A stretch of DNA of 7,702 bases from Ruminiclostridium sp. (GCA_017550775.1 JAFZOA010000709.1:1-7702), one strand, 5' to 3'; shown: positions 1-5,702, numbered from the stretch's first letter. Notes: generated by a model from the letters alone, not told the origin. Numbers and translations are program-made.

Positions 1-1
1 G

Positions 2-292
2 GCGGAAAATACCGATGTAGAGTTTTCGTCTCATCGAATGAAGAATGAAGGCGGTTTCCATGTTGATGTTGTTGAGGTGCCTGTTATTCCGCAGACATAT
101 ACCTGCATCAGAATAAACGTTGATAATTATGATGAAGCTTATGAGTTCTTTATATCAAGAGGATTCAGAGAAGCAAGAGGCTTTGCTCCGAGCACTACAA
201 AAAGCAGCAAATATGCGTATCTTGTTTCCCCGTCGGGTTTCATTATAGATATCTGCGAACACATCAAGAAGAAGACAGATACGAATACATAA
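2..292 (+). CDS. VOC-fold protein, array copy 1 (5' end cut by window edge)
   Basis: The frame is open from base 2, so this is the C-terminal 96 residues of a longer protein. The ATG at 38 is internal: it matches the R-M-K motif at the end of the third strand in the downstream copies. The visible part carries the family landmarks: RMKNEGGFHVDVVE closing the first half, IRINVDNYDEAYEFF opening the second half, and the C-terminal SPSGFIIDICEHIKKK. It is clearly paralogous to the five following genes and adds a short Lys/Thr/Asp/Asn tail. In the VOC superfamily two beta-alpha-beta-beta-beta halves form a small-molecule or metal pocket. The ligand here is unknown. Confidence 0.88.
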   Translation, partial: AENTDVEFSSHRMKNEGGFHVDVVEVPVIPQTYTCIRINVDNYDEAYEFFISRGFREARGFAPSTTKSSKYAYLVSPSGFIIDICEHIKKKTDTNT

Positions 293-339
293 TAGCCCGA
301 TGCTATAAAGGAAATCTTTGAAATTAAGAAGGAATCATT

Positions 340-711
340 ATGAAAATCACAACATTTAACCCGTGCATTCTTACAAAGGATGCTGAAAGCACTATCAAGC
401 TTTTTGAGGAGCTCGGCTTTGAGAGACACCACACCAAAGAGGGCATCGGCATGAACAGTGCCACAAATGTACGCATGAAGGATGCCAACGGCTTTTATGT
501 GGATGTTTCGGAGTCTGTGGCGGAATATACCGTCATCCGTATGAATGTGGACGATCTTGATGAAGCAACGGAATTCCTGAAAGCGCATGGGTTCAGAATG
601 GCAAGACACGAGGCTGCCGATAAAACGATAGAGACAGGCTCGTCAAAGTTCAACATCATGGTATCGCCGTCCGGATTTATTATGAGCGTATCACAGCATA
701 TCAAGAATTAA
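340..711 (+). CDS. VOC-fold (glyoxalase/bleomycin-resistance superfamily) protein, array copy 2
   Basis: A complete 123-aa protein starting MKITTFNP, with an AAGGA ribosome site at 329-333, 6 nt before the ATG. The first half (about residues 1-57) has helix KDAESTIKLFEELGFE and strand GFYVDVSE. The second half (about 62-123) has IRMNVDDLDEATEFL and SPSGFIMSVSQHIK. It lacks about five residues found between the halves in the other copies. Aligned by eye to E. coli glyoxalase I (ligands His5, Glu56, His74, Glu122), the positions hold Asn, Asp, Val and Gln. A Ni/Zn glyoxalase I activity is therefore unlikely. The role is unknown; an intracellular binding or sequestration protein is possible. It sits 47 nt after copy 1 and is probably co-transcribed with it. 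Confidence 0.9.
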   Translation: MKITTFNPCILTKDAESTIKLFEELGFERHHTKEGIGMNSATNVRMKDANGFYVDVSESVAEYTVIRMNVDDLDEATEFLKAHGFRMARHEAADKTIETGSSKFNIMVSPSGFIMSVSQHIKN

Positions 712-735
712 GACCGAAAGTGAGGAATACGTTCT

Positions 736-1110
736 GTGAAAATTACGACTTTTGACCCTATGATAGCCACAAAGGACATCGAGCCGGTTGTCCGGCTTTT
801 TGAAGAGCTCGGTTTTGAGAAAAAGCATGATGTATCGGCGAATGACGGAGAAAAGGACGTTCGCCGTGTGCGTATGAAGGACTCAAACGGGTTTCATCTG
901 GACATCGCGCAGATAGGTGACATTCCGCGCGATATCTCGCTTATCCGTATGAATGTGGATAATTTTGATGAAGCTTACGAATACCTGATCGGTAAGGGCT
1001 TCAAAAATACCAAGGGAGACAGCAAGGTCGAGACAAAGACCAATGTTTCCGCAATACTCGCTTCTCCGTCAGGATTTCTGATAAATCTTGTCGAACATTT
1101 CAAGGATTAA
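736..1110 (+). CDS. VOC-fold protein, array copy 3 (GTG start)
   Basis: 124 aa. The start is GTG at 736, chosen because it aligns exactly with the MKITTF start of every other copy; GAGG at 722-725 serves as ribosome site. This is the most divergent copy: Asp replaces Asn in the FNP motif (FDP), the helix reads KDIEPVVRLFEELGFE, and the variable loop is SANDGEKDV. The second half has IRMNVDNFDEAYEYL, and the end reads SPSGFLINLVEHFKD. The last ligand-like position is Glu, as in copies 1 and 5. It lies 24 nt after copy 2 and 16 nt before copy 4, which points to one polycistronic message. The weaker start codon may lower its output relative to its neighbours (inference). Confidence 0.9.
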   Translation: MKITTFDPMIATKDIEPVVRLFEELGFEKKHDVSANDGEKDVRRVRMKDSNGFHLDIAQIGDIPRDISLIRMNVDNFDEAYEYLIGKGFKNTKGDSKVETKTNVSAILASPSGFLINLVEHFKD

Positions 1111-1126
1111 TAAGGAGTGATGACCT

Positions 1127-1501
1127 ATGAAGATCACAACATTCAACCCACTAATCGTCACGAAAGACGCGGAAGGTGTTATCAAGCTGTATGAAGAGCT
1201 TGGCTTTGAAAGACGCCACACCATAACGGTGCAAAGCAACGGAAAGGACATCACAAGTGTGCGCATGAAAGACGCAAACGGCTTCTACGTTGACGTTTCG
1301 CAGGTTGACGGACTTCCGCAGGATATGACAATTATCCGTATGAATGTGGATAATTTCGACGAGGCGTACAAGTTCCTGTCCGACAGGGGCTTCAGAAACT
1401 CCAAGGCTGACGATAAGACAGTTGACACAGCGTCAAACAAGTCCGCGATGATGATATCGCCGTCCGGTTTTGCATTCGATCTTTGCCAGCATATCAAGTG
1501 A
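1127..1501 (+). CDS. VOC-fold protein, array copy 4
   Basis: 124 aa, with an excellent TAAGGAG ribosome site at 1111-1117, 9 nt before the ATG. Both halves of the fold are complete: MKITTFNPLIVTKDAE then GVIKLYEELGFERRH, GFYVDVSQ, IRMNVDNFDEAYKFL and SPSGFAFDLCQHIK. The sequence is close to a family consensus. The C-terminal ligand-like position is Gln, as in copy 2, rather than Glu. No signal peptide or membrane segment is present, so it is cytoplasmic. The gene is followed by the longest spacer in the array (85 nt), which contains a small GC-rich hairpin. The substrate cannot be told from sequence. Confidence 0.91.
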   Translation: MKITTFNPLIVTKDAEGVIKLYEELGFERRHTITVQSNGKDITSVRMKDANGFYVDVSQVDGLPQDMTIIRMNVDNFDEAYKFLSDRGFRNSKADDKTVDTASNKSAMMISPSGFAFDLCQHIK

Positions 1502-1527
1502 TCTGAACGATCGACAATAGTTTCAAA

Positions 1528-1544
1528 CCGCAGGATCCCTGCGG
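1528..1544 (+). other. GC-rich hairpin in the copy 4/5 spacer
   Basis: CCGCAGG, loop ATC, CCTGCGG: a perfect 7-bp stem in the only long spacer of the array. No T-run follows, so it is not a standard intrinsic terminator. It could be an mRNA processing or stability element that separates expression of copies 1-4 from 5-6 (inference). Confidence 0.5.
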
Positions 1545-1586
1545 ATAAAGCATTAAAACAATCATTCTTGAAAGGAAAAAAAGACT

Positions 1587-1973
1587 ATGAAAATCACAAC
1601 ATTTAACCCCATGATCGTAACAAATGACGCCGAGAACGTAATCAAGCTTTTTGAAGAACTCGGATTTGAGCGCCGCCACATGAAGACCGGTATCAATGAC
1701 AGCGATATTTCAAGCGTTCGTATGAGATACACAGGCGAAGACGGAAAGATATTCCATGTTGATATAGCTTCTGCTCCCGTTCCGAAGGACATCACAACTA
1801 TCCGTATGAACATCGACAACTTCGACGAGACATACAAGTTCCTCGAAGGAAAGGGCTTCAAGAATTCACAGGGCGACAAGGTGACCGAAACAGGCTCGTC
1901 CAAGTCCACAATGATGTTCTCGCCGACCGGCTTCCCAATCAATATCACAGAGCATATCAAAGATCACGGCTGA
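1587..1973 (+). CDS. VOC-fold protein, array copy 5
   Basis: 128 aa, the longest complete copy, with AAAGGA at 1571-1576 ahead of the ATG at 1587. It departs from the others at the end of the first half. The usual RMKDANGF is replaced by a longer RMRYTGEDGKIF, lengthening the loop before strand FHVDIAS. The second half reads IRMNIDNFDETYKFL, then TETGSSKSTMMFSPTGF, ending TEHIKDHG. The TETGSS block is shared with copies 2 and 6. The loop insertion lies near the pocket in typical VOC folds, so altered ligand preference is plausible (inference). It is 15 nt before copy 6. Confidence 0.91.
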   Translation: MKITTFNPMIVTNDAENVIKLFEELGFERRHMKTGINDSDISSVRMRYTGEDGKIFHVDIASAPVPKDITTIRMNIDNFDETYKFLEGKGFKNSQGDKVTETGSSKSTMMFSPTGFPINITEHIKDHG

Positions 1974-1988
1974 TAAGGAGAAAATGCA

Positions 1989-2366
1989 ATGAAGATCACA
2001 TCATTTAATCCGTCGATACTTACAAAGGATTCGGAATCGGTAATCAAGCTTTTTGAGGAGCTCGGCTTTGAGCGCAGCCATACCAAAACCGGTGTGAGCG
2101 AAGAGGACGTTTCGGTCATCAGAATGAAGAATGCGGACGGTTTTCAGCTTGACGTTGTTCAGGGTGATAATGTTACCCGTGATGAGACGCTTATCAGAAT
2201 GAATGTCGATGATTTTGACGAAGCTTTTGAAAAGCTGACCGCGCACGGATTCAAGAACATACACGAAAAGATCACGGAGACAGGTTCTTCAAGATCGGCT
2301 GTAATGATCTCGCCGACGGGATATAAAATTGCAGTTATTAAACACATCAAAAAGGAAAACGAATAG
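1989..2366 (+). CDS. VOC-fold protein, array copy 6
   Basis: 125 aa, with AAGGAG at 1975-1980, 8 nt before the ATG. It starts MKITSFNPSILTKDSE and has helix VIKLFEELGFE, strand GFQLDVVQ, then IRMNVDDFDEAFEKL and SPTGYKIAVIKHIKKENE. The last ligand-like position is Lys, where the other copies have Glu or Gln, so any shared binding chemistry is not conserved across the array. Bases 2043-2072 are identical over 30 nt to 394-423 in copy 2, which suggests recent duplication or gene conversion. Its TAG stop is separated by one base from the ATG of the truncated seventh copy. Confidence 0.9.
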   Translation: MKITSFNPSILTKDSESVIKLFEELGFERSHTKTGVSEEDVSVIRMKNADGFQLDVVQGDNVTRDETLIRMNVDDFDEAFEKLTAHGFKNIHEKITETGSSRSAVMISPTGYKIAVIKHIKKENE

Positions 2367-2367
2367 T

Positions 2368-2415
2368 ATGAAGATAACAACATTTGACCCGATAATCATA
2401 CACGGACTGAAATAA
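2368..2415 (+). pseudogene. Truncated seventh VOC copy (15-codon stub)
   Basis: ATG at 2368 opens a frame reading MKITTFDPIIIHGLK and then TAA. The first eight to ten residues match the conserved N-terminus of the array copies (compare MKITTFDPM in copy 3), after which homology stops. An AAAGGA at 2351-2356, inside the end of copy 6, could serve it. It is either the start of a deleted paralog or an internal deletion that joined the head of a copy to a short tail; copies 1 and 5 also have Lys/His-containing tails. The operon terminator begins 11 nt after the stop. Whether the 15-residue peptide is made is unknown. Confidence 0.75.
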
Positions 2416-2426
2416 TGTCCTCACGG

Positions 2427-2462
2427 CTGCCGCAGAACGACATCGTTCTGCGGCAGTTTATA
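2427..2462 (+). terminator. Terminator of the VOC operon
   Basis: CTGCCGCAGAACGA pairs perfectly with TCGTTCTGCGGCAG across a CA centre (14 bp; realistically a slightly larger loop), followed by TTTATATTTTT. It lies just after the seventh-copy stub and closes the array. Confidence 0.9.
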
Positions 2463-2474
2463 TTTTTAAACAAG

Positions 2475-2510
2475 AAAAAACTCCTTCTGCCACAAAGCAA
2501 AAGGAGTTTT
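2475..2510 (-). terminator. Terminator of the leftward DUF5684-like gene
   Basis: AAAACTCCTT (2477-2486) and AAGGAGTTTT (2501-2510) form a 10-bp stem, with inner TGC/GCA pairing. Read on the minus strand, the stem runs into TTTTTT. It begins 17 nt past the stop of the leftward gene and is back to back with the VOC terminator. Confidence 0.85.
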
Positions 2511-2526
2511 GCTTGAATATCCTCGA

Positions 2527-2910
2527 TCAGATAAAGGAGTCTACCGGAGCATCATACTCTGCCGAGCCGAAAGCGAGCACAAGTGTGAAGATATTCGGTA
2601 ATAAGAGAAGTCCTACGCCGAATCCGCTGCTTTTTCCGAAGACTTTGGCCAGTCTGAACGGGAACATGATCGCTACTACGATGTCAAGGATCGGAACTAA
2701 GAGTAAAAGGAACTTGATACCGCTTCCATAAACGATCTTGAAGATCACATAAAGATTAAGGAAGGGAATAAGGCTCTTCCAACCAGCTTCTCCGGCCTTT
2801 GTCAGGATCTTCCATTCCGCGATTATCAGCAGCACATAGAAGAATATTGCTATAATAACATAGACAATAACTGATCCTATGCCAATACTGAGTGCTAAAT
2901 CTTCATTCAT
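2527..2910 (-). CDS. DUF5684-like small polytopic membrane protein
   Basis: 127 aa from the ATG at 2908-2910, which has a strong GGGAGG ribosome site on the minus strand. The frame stays open upstream to 3090, but that extension crosses the promoter and lacks a ribosome site, so the shorter start is preferred. Hydrophobic segments lie at about residues 8-32, 45-60, 66-86 and 96-115. Between them come the landmarks KAGEAGWKSLIPFLNLY and FRLAKVFGKSSGFGVGLLLLP, then the end FGSAEYDAP. This order (AGxxGWxxLIP, NxY, K-G-xGF, LGFGxxxY) fits the DUF5684 family of Firmicute membrane proteins, recognised by pattern; function unknown. It is monocistronic, with its own promoter and terminator. Confidence 0.9.
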   Translation of the reverse strand: MNEDLALSIGIGSVIVYVIIAIFFYVLLIIAEWKILTKAGEAGWKSLIPFLNLYVIFKIVYGSGIKFLLLLVPILDIVVAIMFPFRLAKVFGKSSGFGVGLLLLPNIFTLVLAFGSAEYDAPVDSFI

Positions 2911-2939
2911 AGTAATTTCCTCCCTTCCTGAATATTTTA

Positions 2940-2965
2940 TAGTTTTTTTTAAAATTAAAAAACTA
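2940..2965. repeat. A/T-rich inverted repeat in the leader of the leftward gene
   Basis: TAGTTTTTT (2940-2948) and AAAAAACTA (2957-2965) are perfect 9-nt arms around TTAAAATT. It lies between the leftward promoter and its ribosome site. It could fold in the leader RNA, or be intrinsically bent DNA. Weak pairing energy limits the case. Confidence 0.45.
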
Positions 2966-3028
2966 ACATAGGAGTAATTTGCCGCACGGCGCAAAAAAGT
3001 CATATAGAGCACCATACAAACTATAGAT

Positions 3029-3056
3029 ATAATACCACTTTTTTTACATTTGTCAA
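3029..3056 (-). promoter_or_regulatory. Sigma-A promoter for the leftward membrane gene
   Basis: On the minus strand, TTGACA (3051-3056), a 16-nt spacer and TATTAT (3029-3034). The predicted start near 3022 gives a leader of about 110 nt before the ATG at 2910. That is unusually long and contains an A/T hairpin at 2940-2965. Confidence 0.78.
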
Positions 3057-3128
3057 CATACCAAGCAACAAAATTGGCATTTTTGTGCATATTTACAATT
3101 ATAGCGTATTTTTTTAGCAGGATATCAA

Positions 3129-3157
3129 TTGACTGCGTTATACCGTTATGATATAAT
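3129..3157 (+). promoter_or_regulatory. Sigma-A promoter for the 430-aa membrane protein
   Basis: TTGACT (3129-3134), an exact 17-nt spacer and consensus TATAAT (3152-3157). The predicted start near 3164 gives a leader of about 30 nt that includes the ribosome site. It diverges from the leftward promoter, with 72 bp between the two -35 boxes. Confidence 0.88.
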
Positions 3158-3195
3158 TAGTACAGGTCATTATTCGTTTGAAGGGAGAGATACTG

Positions 3196-4488
3196 ATGAG
3201 TGAAGATATCGAGAAGGTCATGACCGAAGAAGTTGATATGCCCGGGACAGAGCCGGTCGAAGAACCCGTTGAAGCGACTGTTGAGGCGGCTGTTGAAGGC
3301 TCCGCCGAAGCGGATGCGCCGAAAAAGAAAAAAAGGGTAAACAGAAAGAGAATACACGAATTAACCGCTGAAAACGATATGAAGTATTGCGGTCCTTTAT
3401 CGTACAGGTATTTCAAACTGTTCGGCTGGATATGCATCGTTATATCGCAGATGGTTGTCGTTATGGGGCTCCGTGTCACCCTTGTGCATGATGATCCCGG
3501 TATTTTCAGCAATGAGACTCTGTTTACGACGATAACATCTCTTTCGCTGCCTTTCCTGCTTATTTCGAACTTTGCCGTGCTTCTTAACGGCCACAACAGA
3601 TACCCGAAACTTCTGCTTATAAACGGAAGCATATCGATAGGCTTTATCGCGTTCTACCTGCTTTTATACTATCACTACATACTGCACGCTGTTTCGCCTT
3701 TCTTCGGCGGTAAGCTTGAGGCGGATGTTGGTCTGAATGAATTGCTTATGCGAGATGAAACATATCATGGTTATTTTGCGTTCAACATCTTCCTTGATAT
3801 GTTCTTGTGTACTTTGCTGCTGTTCTTTGCAGACTATACGCCAAAGAAGTTCTTTAAAGGAAAGAAGATATACATATTCCGCGCTTTTTCACTTATCCCG
3901 ATACTTTATGAAGCAACGTCGGTAATTGCCAAGATCCTTGCGACAAACCGTGTCATCAATCTTCCTATCGCGACATATCCTTTCCTTACAACAAAGCCTC
4001 CGATGAGCTTTATCATGTTTATGCTCATGGTGCTGTACATCAAGCGGCGTGAAAAGATATTCAGGAAAAACGGAAAGACGCACGAAGAATACAGAGAATT
4101 CTGCAAAACGAATACAAACTCGTGGCAGTTCTCCAGATACTTTAATTTTATCATCATATCTTGTTCGATCATCGACTTTTTAGTTGCTATAATACTTGCA
4201 TTTGTTCATGCAACAAACGCAGGATTATCGTTTGATAACTTTGATGCCGTTGCAGAAGTTATCGAACAATGGGGATTCGGCGGGGCGACTCCTATGCTGC
4301 TTCTCGTTCCTTTTATGCTCCTGTTCTCTTACACAAGAACTCACAAAAAGAAGATCATAGACTCGATCATACCTCTTGCAGGTGTAGTAGTGATCGTTAT
4401 CGTCTATGTTGACGGAATTTTCCAGCTGTTGAACGGTTTCGCCGGTCTTATCAAAGAATTCGTCACAGAAGCCGCAAACAGGATCTGA
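3196..4488 (+). CDS. Polytopic membrane protein with acidic repeat tail, function unknown
   Basis: 430 aa. The ATG at 3196 is chosen because GAAGGGAGAG (3180-3189) precedes it at good spacing; a TTG six codons upstream overlaps that ribosome site. Residues 1-42 are acidic and Val-Glu repetitive (EPVEEPVEATVEAAVEGSAE), followed by a basic patch KKKKRVNRKR at 43-52. Roughly nine hydrophobic segments follow, at about 73-92, 107-131, 141-165, 193-213, 227-247, 267-283, 316-340, 364-380 and 389-410. The charged loop KRREKIFRKNGKTHEEYR at 283-300 is probably cytoplasmic. I recognise no catalytic or transport motif. The tail composition suggests an unstructured cytoplasmic N-terminus. The gene appears monocistronic, followed by the hairpin cluster at 4524-4717. 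Confidence 0.9.
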   Translation: MSEDIEKVMTEEVDMPGTEPVEEPVEATVEAAVEGSAEADAPKKKKRVNRKRIHELTAENDMKYCGPLSYRYFKLFGWICIVISQMVVVMGLRVTLVHDDPGIFSNETLFTTITSLSLPFLLISNFAVLLNGHNRYPKLLLINGSISIGFIAFYLLLYYHYILHAVSPFFGGKLEADVGLNELLMRDETYHGYFAFNIFLDMFLCTLLLFFADYTPKKFFKGKKIYIFRAFSLIPILYEATSVIAKILATNRVINLPIATYPFLTTKPPMSFIMFMLMVLYIKRREKIFRKNGKTHEEYREFCKTNTNSWQFSRYFNFIIISCSIIDFLVAIILAFVHATNAGLSFDNFDAVAEVIEQWGFGGATPMLLLVPFMLLFSYTRTHKKKIIDSIIPLAGVVVIVIVYVDGIFQLLNGFAGLIKEFVTEAANRI

Positions 4489-4523
4489 CCGTAAAGAAAA
4501 AATCAGCATTATTACAAGAATCA

Positions 4524-4606
4524 AAACCACCAGTTGAACTGGTGGTTTGCACCCGCCCTTCAAGGGCGTAATACGGACCTAGCGCCTGGAGGCGCGCCGA
4601 AAGGTC
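4524..4606 (+). ncRNA. Three-hairpin structured element; possible small RNA or IS200/IS605 end relic
   Basis: Three stems occur in a row. A: AAACCACCAGTT / AACTGGTGGTTT around a single G (4524-4548). B: CGCCCTT / AAGGGCG around C (4554-4568). C: GACCT (4576-4580) / AGGTC (4602-4606) enclosing GCGCCT / AGGCGC (4582-4595). A rho-independent terminator follows at 4631. Nothing codes here. Compact hairpins of this kind are typical of IS200/IS605 ends and of TnpB guide-RNA scaffolds, and the arrangement resembles such ends by memory only; no tnpA or tnpB reading frame is present. A read-through 3' UTR structure or independent RNA is equally possible. Confidence 0.45.
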
Positions 4607-4630
4607 TGGCAACCGCATTAATTTCACAGG

Positions 4631-4658
4631 CAGCCGCTAAAAGCGGCTGTTTATTTTT
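4631..4658 (+). terminator. Rho-independent terminator after the hairpin cluster
   Basis: CAGCCGCT, loop AAA, AGCGGCTG, then TTTATTTTT. It is a strong plus-strand terminator and ends either the 430-aa gene's transcript or the structured element. A short GGGC/GCCC pair at 4659-4672 follows immediately. Confidence 0.85.
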
Positions 4659-4676
4659 GGGCTAAAGCGCCCAATA

Positions 4677-4717
4677 AACTGCTCCATTCAGCAAGAATGG
4701 AGCAGTTCTATTTTTTT
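4677..4717 (+). terminator. Second tandem terminator
   Basis: AACTGCTCCATTC (4677-4689), loop AGCAA, GAATGGAGCAGTT (4695-4707), then CTATTTTTTT. A 13-bp perfect stem 19 nt after the preceding terminator. It may act weakly on the minus strand as well. Confidence 0.85.
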
Positions 4718-5090
4718 ATTGCTGACGGGCTTTTGATAATTCCGACAATCTGTCTTCGCGAGTTCGTCCCCGGTGAACGTGATGTTTTCTGTAATATAGT
4801 CCTTTTCAGCTTCCTTAGTCTGGCTATCATTTTTCGCCGATTTTTTTAATTTTTGCTGTATAGTTCGGACGCTGTCATAAAAAGTAATACAATAGAGCGA
4901 AAGTATTACTATAAGTCGAGTGAGTGCGAATGAGCGAATATTTATATTTTTATAATAGATACCGTAATTTGTCAGGCAGGTATCGTGCGGTATTTCTGTA
5001 TCATTGCAATGTGGTCTGTATTTACTCGCGGCGCTGGAAGTGGCTGTCTGACAAGATACGATCAGACCAAACCTTTAATTACATTTCGGA

Positions 5091-5134
5091 TAAAAAACTA
5101 CGGCTGCATGGCAAAATGATCTGCAGCCGTAGTT
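5091..5134 (-). terminator. Minus-strand terminator without an obvious gene
   Basis: AACTACGGCTGCA (5096-5108) pairs perfectly with TGCAGCCGTAGTT (5122-5134). Read leftward, the stem continues into TTTTTTA. The plus side lacks a T-run. No supported leftward gene lies immediately upstream of it. Confidence 0.75.
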
Positions 5135-5355
5135 ATTATACGTCGATCTCGTTTTACTAAAGATTTCAAGGACTTTTGCTGAGTGCAAGCGATGTTGTCG
5201 TTGTGAAACAAATTGTGACATATTGCGCTTTATTCGTTGGATGTATTTTCCTTTACTGAGCTTTTAGCATTCGTATGTGCGTTATTAATAGTAAAATGTG
5301 TAAGAGTTATCGAATAAATGAACGGTGAAATTGTTGAAAATTAATAAAAGGCTTG

Positions 5356-5383
5356 ATATTACCGTTGCGGTAATATATTTTTT
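5356..5383 (+). terminator. Plus-strand terminator-like hairpin
   Basis: ATATTACCG, loop TTG, CGGTAATAT, then ATTTTTT. The stem is 9 bp but AT-rich in its lower half. It could also be an operator-like palindrome. Confidence 0.55.
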
Positions 5384-5596
5384 ATGAGATATGTGTTATT
5401 ATAAAAACAGAAAAAACGTGCAACCTATCGTCCCGATATTCTGCTTATATTGTTGTGAAGCAGTTATCACTCCCGCGGATAATTAATCAGAAAGAATGGC
5501 CGATATTATTCCGTTCATAATGTATGTCAAGCAATTCATACTGCGATGCCGGGAACGCGTGAAACGCAGGAACGGTTCTGAATATGTTTTGAAGCT

Positions 5597-5636
5597 GCTC
5601 CGAGGCTGGAAGTGATTCCGGCTCCGGAGCTTTTTT
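5597..5636 (+). terminator. Strong plus-strand terminator of an orphan unit
   Basis: GCTCCGAGGCTGGAA and TTCCGGCTCCGGAGC form a 15-position stem (one A-C mismatch, two G-U pairs) with loop GTGA, followed by TTTTTT. It implies a rightward transcript from the preceding ~200 nt. Confidence 0.8.
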
Positions 5637-5702
5637 ATTCAGATAAATAAGAATATGGAATGCTCTGTGAGGGTTTATAAGTGAACGATCTGCTGACAAC
5701 AC

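Larger units (their letters stand above)
2..2415 (+). repeat. Tandem array of seven VOC paralog units
   Basis: Seven head-to-tail units (one cut by the window edge, five complete, one stub) share the start MKIT(T/S)F(N/D)P, the helix core (F/Y)EELGFE, the second-half motif IR(M/I)N(V/I)D and the end SP(S/T)G(F/Y). Spacers between units are 47, 24, 16, 85, 15 and 1 nt. Variation is concentrated in two loops, about residues 33-45 and 90-103. The array probably continues left of the window. It arose by repeated duplication; the stub marks either the decaying end or a recombination scar. Confidence 0.88.

Noticed and set aside
139..2383. Several minus-strand open frames of 60-156 codons opposite the VOC array (for example 139-609, 1562-1960, 2001-2264)
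   Set aside because: They recur at the same position in each paralog and are antisense shadows of conserved coding sequence; none has a ribosome site or fits a family.
2..2415. The array considered as CRISPR or as a tandem-repeat surface protein
   Set aside because: Units are ~370-nt separate genes with their own starts, stops and ribosome sites, not short direct repeats or one fused reading frame.
2911..3090. Upstream 60-codon extension of the leftward DUF5684-like gene
   Set aside because: It overlaps the predicted promoter and leader and lacks a ribosome site. The start at 2910 has GGGAGG and fits the family length.
3138..3632. Minus-strand open frame opposite the start of the 430-aa gene
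   Set aside because: It is antisense to a well-supported gene with its own promoter and ribosome site. The Ser/Thr/Gly runs are the reverse reading of the Val-Glu repeat.
4924..5160. 78-codon plus-strand frame
   Set aside because: No ribosome site, Tyr/Arg/Cys-rich composition unlike a real protein, and it runs through the 5091-5134 hairpin.
5487..5702. 71-codon minus-strand frame
   Set aside because: It crosses the strong plus-strand terminator at 5597-5636, has no ribosome site, and no family is recognisable.
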